64,000 nucleotides of DNA from Apus apus (taxonomy: Eukaryota > Chordata > Aves > Apodiformes > Apodidae), in contig NC_067282.1 in the NCBI RefSeq assembly GCF_020740795.1, positions 166,896,274 to 166,960,273 on the forward strand. Direction: 5' to 3'. The position numbers and the translations under genes are program-made. Below the pieces are notes generated by a model. That model was not told the origin of the DNA. It searched no databases and saw nothing but the letters and a program-made list of their open reading frames with translations. Of the stretch, positions 54,701 to 64,000 are shown one piece after another (within the stretch, counting starts at the first letter, position 1; each line of letters opens with the position of its first letter).

Positions 54701-57639
54701 TAGACAGCAATCACAATCAAAACAGAGGCCACATTCTCATTTTACAGACTTTTAAAGTAGTCTCTGTTGAAAGGGAAAGTAAAGCAGGGGCTCAGTAGGA
54801 AGCCTCAGATGAGGCTGCAGTAGGCACACACCTGCTTAGCAGATATGAAGTGATATTCACGTGGAAAGCACTGTGTGCCTATGAGGCATCATGGTAACTC
54901 TGTTTAGTTTCTTTTTACTTGATGAATCTGGACAAATTCCATAACTATAAATTACAGTTTTTGCTGGTTTAATTTTTGATAGAAGAAATTCTGGGACTTA
55001 ATTTTACCTATTGTCCTCTTCATTAAATGTCTCCTTTCTGCTGCTATACACCCCTGTTCATTTTGAGGATATGAATGCAGCCTTCTGTGTGGTGTGGGGT
55101 AGGAGGTTATACAATTGCAGCTTTTGTATGTTTTACTCAGTCTGTGTCTGCCTGGGGAACAGAAACCCCAAACCTGCGCAAGATCTTTTTGTCATTGTAG
55201 ATAACTGACCCATGCTTTCTCCATATGATAAGTACTTTCATACATGACATACAGCTTTTAAATGCAGAGATTACAGTCAAAGTGTATTCTATTGAAAGTC
55301 TACAGTTAGCACCCTGAATTAGGGAATGCTAAAATTCAGCATTTAGTGGTAACAGCATGTGTACATTTAAGAGGCAAGATAGTAGTGCTGGGTTGTACTG
55401 TTCACTGAGTTAATGAGGACTGTTGCTATCTCCACAGTTTTTTCAACAAACTCCATCTCATGGTGTAGACATGCTGGTAGGTAGCTATTATTTTGTCCTG
55501 TCCTTATATTTCCTTAAAAATGTTGTAATTAATTCAGTATGTAATGATCAGGCAGTCTGGTGTAATCAAAAGCAAGTATCCCAGTGTGGACAATTGCTTT
55601 CATTTGGGACAACTGTGTTATCTTTTGTGCTAAGAGGGTTTCCCTTTCTTTGGATTATATCTATGATAACTCTGTGGGAGGTGAAAATAGTCTTGTAACT
55701 TTGGAAATAATTGAGAAGGTTGTTATTTTCATAGGGAGTATTTGAAAGAAACAGATACAGAGATTAAATGAAGAATAACATGGCAATGGTGTCAAGACTA
55801 CCTTGGCTTCCTCATTGCTTTCTAAGCTACCTTCTCAACAGTGCTGTGGGCATCACTGTGGTTTGTATCCAACCAAGCTTACTTTTTATTCGGGATGATT
55901 AATGTATTTACTGATCTGAATGGACAGTTTACTGCAGTGGTAGTGTCCAGCAGTGGCAAAAAGGCTAGAGAACAAATACTGACCACTATCAGATGCCAAG
56001 AACTATCCCCCAAATATTGTCAGCATAAGCAAAACAATACACAAAAAACTGCTTCTGAAGGACAGATGTCCTTGCTTTTTTGTTTTTCCAGAAGCCAACT
56101 TCATTTGCTCAACTGCAATTAATGACTTCATGTCCTTTCAGAGGAAACTGTCCTGTAGTGGACTACAAAGACTGATGGTTTGACCAAATATCACTGGAAA
56201 TGTCCTAAATTATGAAAAAATAAATACCCCTCTTGCTTTCAATTTCAATGCAACAGGTCTTGTCAGTGGGTCTCTAACCTGGTCATGCAGTGTGTGGCTG
56301 CTGGGTATCACTTCAATCTGTTTTGCTTCATGCTTGTATTATTGTTTCTGGCCAATGAGAGAGGTTGTGAGAACCAGAAGTTACGCCAGTTTACTGACTG
56401 GTGGATTCTTATGTGGTGTGTTACCTCATACTGGTGGATTTCTTTAAGTTTGTTCCTAAGTGTAGTAGGATTTAATAAATTTTCAAATGTATGTAACCAC
56501 TGTAGGATCTGACTTAGCAGAGAAATTAATGTTTCATGATTTTGACCTCTTAGGACATGCAGATCTGCAAGCTTTTTCCTTGTAACCTTTGTTCTTGTAA
56601 CAAGAACAAACCTCTGAATTTATTATTATCATGGAACAAACATAGAAAGATGTGGACTAGTGGAGACGGTCCTGATCACCAAAGCAGTCAGAAATCAATT
56701 TAGAAATGATGGCCAATGGGAAAAAAAAAAGTACATAAGGTTAATTGTGTTAGGGAACACAGTAATGTGGAAAGACATTGGGGTCTTCAAATAGGCTGCT
56801 GCAAAGAAAAGAGTAAGCTTTTCCAGTGTCCTTACCAAAGAGACCAAAATGCAATAGGATTAAATTGGAGGTTGCAAGATTTCATTTAGATTTAGTGTAG
56901 TTGTAGTTCATGTCAGTGCTTCAGTTTGGCCAGAAGAGACTCTGAGGAGACTGAGCTGAAGCCATAAGCATGGAACATCAAGTTTTACTTTGCTCCTGTC
57001 TCCTTGCATCTTTCCAAATTCTATGGAACTGCAGTCTTTAGGATTTAAAGTAGCTCTCCTGTAGCTGGCGAGTTGCAGATTAACAAGCAATTTCCTTGGA
57101 TACTTAATTCCCATCTATGCTTATTTTAGGTTTTGTTCCTAATTGCTATACTATGTAAGAGTTTTAAAAATTTCTAATACTTTTAAATATTTAGGACATT
57201 ATATATTTTTAGTCACAGAAATTTTGGAAATGTATATTTGCCGGTGGATTGTGAACATAGGCTTGTAGAGCAAGAGGGTGATCTCAGATTATGGGTTATG
57301 GTTTTGTGTAGTCCTGTTTTTTGGGGTTTTTTTTTGCAGGCATTCTTACTCTGTATTATCATTGTGTGTACCTGCCAAAAGTACCAAGTGACAAAAGTAA
57401 TTCCCTATGTGTTGGGAGGTAAGAGAATTGTGAAGTCAGGCAATGTAGACTGAAGCTAATTTGCGTTCATATTTAAATCACTATGTAACACCAGTGATGA
57501 TAACAGACTGGTAGTCCACCAGGAAGAGTTGGCTGGGAAGCTGAACCTTTTTTTTCTGTACAACATCTATTTGCAGTCATGAATTTCTGCTGCACAGCTT
57601 CTAGTCATGAAGTAAGCTTTAGCTGGTGTGTTGTTGGTG

Positions 57640-57722
57640 GGGATTTTTTTTATTTTTGTTTGTTTGTTTGTCTGTTTTTGGTTAATTTTTTGTTTGCTTG
57701 GTTTTGTTGTTTGTTTTTTTTT
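57640..57722. repeat. T/G-rich tract with TTTG repeats
   Basis: Runs of TTTG and TTTTTTG units; simple repeat in the KCNC2 intron. Confidence 0.75.
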
Positions 57723-58166
57723 AAAGAAGTAGACTCTGAAAGGTGATTAAGAAGGTGCCAGATCCTATTGTTGGGGTCACATCGAATGCAGTTATCATTT
57801 ATGTTTGCTGTCACACATACCAAGGTTTACAAGCCTCTTCTACATAAAAGGAGATGCCTGCCAATTTGAGCCCTTGTGTCTACACTCCATGTGAAAGATT
57901 TATACTAGTTTATAAATAATTCAGTGAAGTATCTAAATAAGTGCAGGGGAAATAGAAACATTTATAGTGTGTGTGCTTATGTGAAAAATACTTCATCTTT
58001 ATTAAGAGACCTGTCTTCTTCTCATGGAGAATAGTAGCAAGATTTTTACCTCAAAAAAGATCTGAAAATAGGTTTTGAAAAACTTGAAAATAATAATATC
58101 AAACTTCTGGAATACCCTCCAAAACATTGAACTCAATCAGATTTTTTCTTCCTTATATTTTATACT

Positions 58167-58568
58167 CACAGAATCACAGAACCACAGAATCACAGAATTG
58201 CCAAGGCTGGAAAAGACCTTTAAGATCATCAAGTCCAGCCTATGACCAAAACCACCACATCAGCCAGACCATGGCACTAAGTGCCACATCCAGCCTTTCC
58301 TTGAACACATCCAAGGACAGTGCCTCCACCACTTCCCTGGGAAGTCCATTTCAATGTCTAATCACCCCCTCTGTGAGGAAGTACTTCCTAATATCCAACC
58401 TAAACCTCCCCTGGAGCAGCTTGAGGTCATGTCCTTTTGTCCTGTTGCTAGTTGCCTGGGAGAAGAGCCCAGTCTCCACCTGACTACAACCTCCCTCCAG
58501 GTAGTTCAAGAGAGTGATAAGGCCCCCCCCTGAGTCTCCTCCAGGCTAAACAACCCCAGCTCCCTCAT
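58167..58568 (-). repeat. CR1 LINE 3' region
   Basis: Minus-strand CR1 nearly identical in wording to the copy at 51116 (ccaaggctggaaaagacctt; accatggcactaagtgccac; cttccctgggaagtccattt), with three terminal octamers (gaatcacagaaccacagaat). It is truncated after the ggctaaacaaccccagctcc block. Confidence 0.92.
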
Positions 58569-61500
58569 TCAAGTGTTTCTTCTGAATTTGTCATGCCTTC
58601 TGATGTTGTGCCTTTTCTTGGTGCTTATGCAGATAAATGCCTGTTTAATGCACTTACATGCTTTTCTGAGTCAGGGCTGTAATATTTTTCTGTAGTGTGT
58701 GTTACTTACATGCAAGTCCATTCAAATGCATGAAAAGCAGCTGAAATCCTAGGCAGTATTTATTGCTTGGTCAGTAATAACTTTTCCAAACTGCATCTTA
58801 GAGGAGATAGAAACTATTAATAAATGTTATTGTTGTAGGTTTTGGATAATTTAGATATGGGGAAGGAGAAATAATAGGAAAGGGCAACCTGTTTAAGGCA
58901 CTGAATGTTTTTTTAAACTAACTGTTTGTTATGAAACTCCACTTCCAGTAGAAATCTCATTAAAAATTAGAAAAAAAAAGGATAATATAGGCTTAAATAT
59001 TTCAATGTCAGAGAAAAAAATTTTGAAAAACAAAAATTGTCCATTATACACTGATCTATATTGACATTTAGTATTGCAGCATATTTTTTTAACTGAGAAG
59101 TTAAATATTTTTTACTTCTTAAGTGGCTGTTTAGACGTTTAAGGCTTCCTGGGGAAGTGAGAACAAAACAGGCAGAATTTAGAACTCTCTGAAGGAGTCT
59201 CACAGTGGCAGCATTAATGGGTGAAACACCCTGGGTGTCAAGCACCCAAAGCAAAACTGACAGGCTGCTCAGGTTGGAGAAGACAGTGGTGTGTGCTCAG
59301 GCTGCCCAAGACAAGTACTGGTACACACAACCCATGTATGCTCTGGAGGAGATTAATTATTTTCAGAATAATGGTTATTCTGCAGGAGGAAAACTAGGAG
59401 TCATGGCTCAGGTTTTCATCAGAAGAAAGAGATGTGCAAGGAGTTAAAAAAAGAAGCCAACTACTGTTATGCTTGGTGGTCTTGATGAGTTTGTTAAATC
59501 GCAGGCTCAAGTAGAGGCAGATAGTAGAAAAATGTAGTAGATGAGATTTCTTATATAAACATTAGTATCTTCTATTAAAAGCCTGTGTAGACAGAGTTAT
59601 GAGTTTTTATGAACGTTTGTTGACTGTTTAACAGAGTTCATTATGCAGAAATATGGCTCTTCTGCTCATTTAAAAGTTTGGACATTAGACTTAATTGACT
59701 CATAAGAAGGTGACATGGCTGTTAATAATGTGCATAACTTGAGTGAGCTTTGTTCTGCTTACTCAAAAATGGCTCAACTATTAGCAGAAATGAATCAGAT
59801 TTTTTTTGTAGGCAAGGTATAAATAAATACTCTTAATTTAGATTGCTTTTACATTTTATGTAAACAAAAAAGTAAATGGAGAAGAATGATACAAGTTTCA
59901 ATGTGAGAAATCACAACAGTTAACTTTGCTGTAACAGCAGCTGTTCTAAACTAATGGAGTGTGACTGCATGCAGGCTGGGGAAGGACTGTTCTCATATAG
60001 GAAGAGAAAAGTGTCATCGTTAGAAGCACCACTGGTTAAAACATGACCCAAAATACTTTAAAAGGTGTCTCCGCAATGGAAATCAGTTCTTGGTTTTTGC
60101 TCTGCTATTTGGAATGCCTACTCAAAATTTCTTCTTATATACTCCTCTAATTAGTGCTGTGATGCATCTTCTTGACACTGTAAGAAGTGCATGTAAATGT
60201 TGCCCAGGTGATGCTGAGCTGTACAAGTGTGTAGGCTTGTCCCTGGCCCTGTGAATGTCAGCTGTCCTGCTGGGGCTGAGTTATGTACTGCTGGTGGTGT
60301 GAGACTCCACTGTTGGGTCCCACCTGGCTGTTGTGATGTCAGCTTGCAGACCTGTATGAGTTTTTCTTCTCTTCTGTAGAACATTGTAGACCTACTAGTG
60401 TGTAGAGAAGGACTTTCCAATACGTATGTTTCCAATACAATTCTCTCCAGTACATGGGAGAATTGGGAACTACATCCTATGTGCTCTATCTCTGCATGTA
60501 ATACAAAGTATTTTGTATTGCAGTCAGTGCAAAACTGAACTCACTTGACTTGGCTCTATTGTTGAAGCTAGTCAGTCCCAATCCCATTTGTGAGGTTCAA
60601 ATGACTGTTTCACTTTGAAGACTCAAGGCATGATAAATGCTATTTGAATTAACTAGTAATTGATCCCCTAGGTGAAAAAGTTGTTAACTAGTGAGAATTT
60701 TAGACCAGAACTGGTCTTTGCAAAAATAATAGTTACTGGTAGCAGGAAAATAAATTTTTGAGGAGAAAAAGAGTTTGTGCAGCTTCCTGGGAGCCTTATA
60801 CCAAAAGAGTATACTTCTGCTGTGTCAATTCCCTGCAGATGGACAAGGAGCCCTTTTGCATAATTATGACACAAAGGGCATGTAGTGTGAAAAATAGCCA
60901 CCAAAATCCTTAGTTTCATTAAAGGAACAGTCATGCTGTATAAGACTAGTAACTTCTGTCTTACTATCTAACTATTAAAGTTCAACATAAAAGATACACA
61001 TACAAATGGTGTATTATTGTACCAGTATTAAGAGATTTTTTTTTGCAGACTTCAAGTGCACTGTGCTCAATGCTGTTTCCCAGTCACTGTAGTATGAGTT
61101 GAAAAAGGAGTTAGCTCTGTTCAACAATCTGTTTGACGTGGTAATGAAGATGGACAGAGTCCGAAATGAAGGCCTTTGTACAGGAACATCAGCAGACACA
61201 TATGCCCACAGCGTAGGCTAGTTTTGCATTTTTACCTGCAGGACTGTCAAGGTTAACTGTCTCCAGCAGATGTTTTACCAGGAGTGCTAAATTCCTGATG
61301 CTGCTGGAAGATTTTCATCCGAGAGATGCAGCCGTGTGTTTCTCTGTCACTCACAATATTATAGGACAGTTTCCTTTCTGAGCAATGCTGTTAAAGGGAG
61401 AAAGAAATGCTAAAATAATGAAAGGATGTGTCTTGAACATTTGAAGTTAAAGTTTTTTGAATGATCAAAGCAGCAAATAATTTAGTAAAAAAAAAGGAGA

Positions 61501-62510
61501 AGAAAAACCCTTGAAAATACCAAAACTGCCCTGGGAGCTGTGTGACTGGATATGATTGTTTCTCAAATCAGGCAAGAGTTTGAGCAGTGCTGGAATTATT
61601 TTGGCAGCTATTCTGAAATGGATACCTTGCCTTCAGTGTCAACATTCAGCTCATGGTCTTCTGCCTGGGGCTTTGGAACATGGTCCTTATGTCCTCGTTT
61701 TTTGTTGTTTTTTTTTTCATTGATTCCTCTGCCTTAGACATTGATAATAGGCCAGGTAGATCTGGAGACTGGATTCATGTGAATGTACTGTATTGAAGAA
61801 GGTGCAGAGTGACCCAGGCAAGGACCTATTGAACTGACTCTCCAGAATATGCATCATTAGGGGCTTTTTAAGGCAAAATGAACCTCACAGTCTTGTTCTA
61901 TGTTGAGGAGGCTTATTTCTTCAGTGGAAGGAGGTCTATAGTACCTGGGGTGAGGAAAGAGGCACGAAAAGTAGTTAGAAAATGTGTATGTGTAGTTGAA
62001 AGGGCAAAACAGGGCACCTCTGCACTCCCTTCTGCCTGTCCCAGGAGTAACAAGCAGTTCCAGACAGGTTTATTTGGAGGGATAGACTGAATCTGCTAGA
62101 CAGTATTTCTAGTATGATGATGAACTACCTCTCTTTTTTGGAAGACTCTGGCTGTACATCAGTGAGTAACTGCTATGGGTGCAACCAAGAGCTTTTAAGA
62201 AGTAGAGATTTGATTTATTTTTAATATTATTTTTTTTTGGTAGTAGAGGTGATGTTTTGCTCTATGTGCAATTTCAGCATGTGTCCAAGGCAGCTGTTCT
62301 TTTGATTGTGACCTATTGGCATTACAATTATTTATGAAATACCAAGCAGTCTATTGGGCAAGTGTGAGAAGCACTAGAGAGATCTTCCAATCCCAGGGAA
62401 ATGAGTGTGATCATCATGGGGAATGGTTATTTGAAAAAGTCTGCTAGGCACTTCTAGCTGATCTATTTGTGATGGAAGAGAGAACTTGAAACAGTGTTTT
62501 TAGTACTTGG

Positions 62511-63026
62511 CACTCTTGAGGCCTCATCTCAAGTACTGTGTGCAGTTCTGGGCCCCTCACTTCAAGAAGGATATTGAGGTGCTGGAGCAGGTCCCGAGGA
62601 GAGCAACAAGGCTGGTGAAAGGACTAGAGGGAAAGTCTTCTGAGGAGAGGCTGAGGGAACTGGGGTTGTTTAGCCTGGAGAAGAGAAGGCTCAGGGGGGA
62701 CCTTATCACTCTCTTCAACTACCTGAAGGGAGGTTGTAGTCCAGTGGGGCTTGGGCTTCCAGGCAACTAGTGACAGGACAAGAGGCCTGAAGCTGCACCA
62801 AGGAAAGTTTAGATTGGATATTAGGAAGCAATTTCTCACAGAAAAGGTGATCAGACATTGGAATGGACTGCTCAGGGAAGTGGTGGAGTCACCATCCCTG
62901 GAGGTGTTTAAGAAAAGGCTGGATGTGGCACTTCGTTTCACAGTCAAGCCAACGTGGTGGTGTTAGGTCATAGGCTGGACTTGATGATCTCAGAGGTCTT
63001 TTTCAGCCTCAATAATTCTGTGATCT
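62511..63026 (+). repeat. CR1 LINE copy, opposite orientation
   Basis: Plus-strand CR1 of the same subfamily as 51116 and 58167. Conserved pol end starts [20 protein letters not shown] and continues to [19 protein letters not shown], then a frame shift near 62755 (the frame ends GLGLPGN and the C-terminal part continues in another frame). It is followed by the 3' end ctggacttgatgatctcaga and AATTCTGTGATC. Confidence 0.92.
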
Positions 63027-64000
63027 CTCCTACATAGAAACTCTAAAACAATGGAAACTAAAAAGCTTATTAGCTTTTAGTTTTTCTTAACATCTGTTAT
63101 GTTTGGGACAGAGAGAATAAGGTGAAGAAAAAAAAAGAGATGCAAAAATGCATTTTTTAAAATTCACTCTGTGCTTATATCTATTTGGCTGTCTGTCAAG
63201 AAAGTATGTTTGTATGAATAACAGTTTTCTTACCCAGATTTTCAGTGACTTCAAAACAAATTGGCTACTAATAATGGGAAAGAAATTTGGCAAATGACTA
63301 CCGCAGCTTGACAATAACATTTGTTAATTCTGTCTTCTTTTTGTTATATTATAATACTAGTAATCTGAATACATTTTCTCTTCAATGGAGAGTGATAACT
63401 ACTATATTTATTAATGTAATGCCAATTAGTTAAAATGTGGTATTTGGTATGAATAATAGTCTTTCTTTTAAAACAATTTTCACTCCTACGATAGTAATTT
63501 AATTACTTACTTCATGTCACGTTATTATTAAATGGAGTATACCTAAAAGCTCTTCAGAAAAAATATTGCTGACAGTTTCAAATTACTTTTTAGGTCTAAT
63601 TAAACTTCTACAATAACAGATCAGGCATTTGGGGGATTCCAAATTATTTTGGTTTCTTAAAGAGCAGATGAAGTGCCACTGGAACAGAGTGAGATAGAAA
63701 TGCAAGTTGCTGCAGCATGATATATTCGGTCAATCACAGGGAGCCTTTTTTTCCTTGTGGAAATGTTAAATGCAGAGTACCAAGTGTCTCATGCTGTAAC
63801 TGAAAATTAAAGCTGCATCATTTGAATGTGTCACTGGTTAGATGTGATGCCACAGAGGTTGATGGGGCAAAGTAAGAACATCTGATGTGTTTAAGACAAT
63901 GGTAGTATCAGAATACATAAAAGAGTAGGAGAAACCCTTTTTGTTAATTTGTGATGTTAATCACTGTCATCAAGCCCAGAACCCTGTTAAGTTTCCATTA

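Larger units (their letters stand above)
34475..64000 (+). other. KCNC2: KCNC2 first coding intron (continues beyond window)
   Basis: Starts with donor gtaagc. No downstream exon encoding S1-S6 (FIAF... after AAR, selectivity filter GYGD) was found up to 64000, so the intron exceeds 29.5 kb. Besides CR1 copies at 42995, 44074, 51116, 58167 and 62511 and simple repeats, I see AT-rich non-coding DNA. Long first introns are usual for this gene. Confidence 0.85.

Overview
The window is from a vertebrate nuclear genome, almost certainly a bird. Protein-coding exons are short and sit in long AT-rich introns with GT-AG junctions. The recognisable repeats are mostly CR1 LINE 3' ends with the bird-type terminal ATTCTATG-like motif. 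No bacterial-type gene structure is present. The species cannot be named from the sequence.

Two genes are well supported, both on the plus strand. (1) Positions 2894-15194 hold the eight 3'-most coding exons of CAPS2 (calcyphosin-2, an EF-hand calcium-binding protein). The exons join in frame to 308 residues ending in a stop, and a polyadenylation signal follows at 15432. The 5' part of the gene lies outside the window or was not recognised in 1-2893. (2) Positions 33830-34474 hold the first coding exon of KCNC2 (Kv3.2 voltage-gated potassium channel). It is 215 codons, contains the whole cytoplasmic T1 tetramerisation domain with its zinc-binding residues, and lies in a CpG island (about 32.1-34.6 kb). 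A donor at 34475 opens a first coding intron that fills the rest of the window (more than 29.5 kb) without another recognisable exon. CAPS2 followed by KCNC2 on the same strand is the known vertebrate order.

Between the two genes (15.2-33 kb) is mostly non-coding DNA with CR1 copies. The part from about 15.6 to 19.8 kb contains a series of minus-strand, coding-like but broken segments that I cannot assign to a family. They look like a decayed or unrecognised gene convergent with CAPS2 and are the most interesting unexplained structure here. The other notable pieces are a 1.05-kb solo LTR-like element with a 5-bp target duplication inside a CAPS2 intron, a CR1 copy inserted into an older opposite-strand CR1 copy, and several similar CR1 copies in opposite orientations in the KCNC2 intron. 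I found no tRNA, rRNA or CRISPR array.
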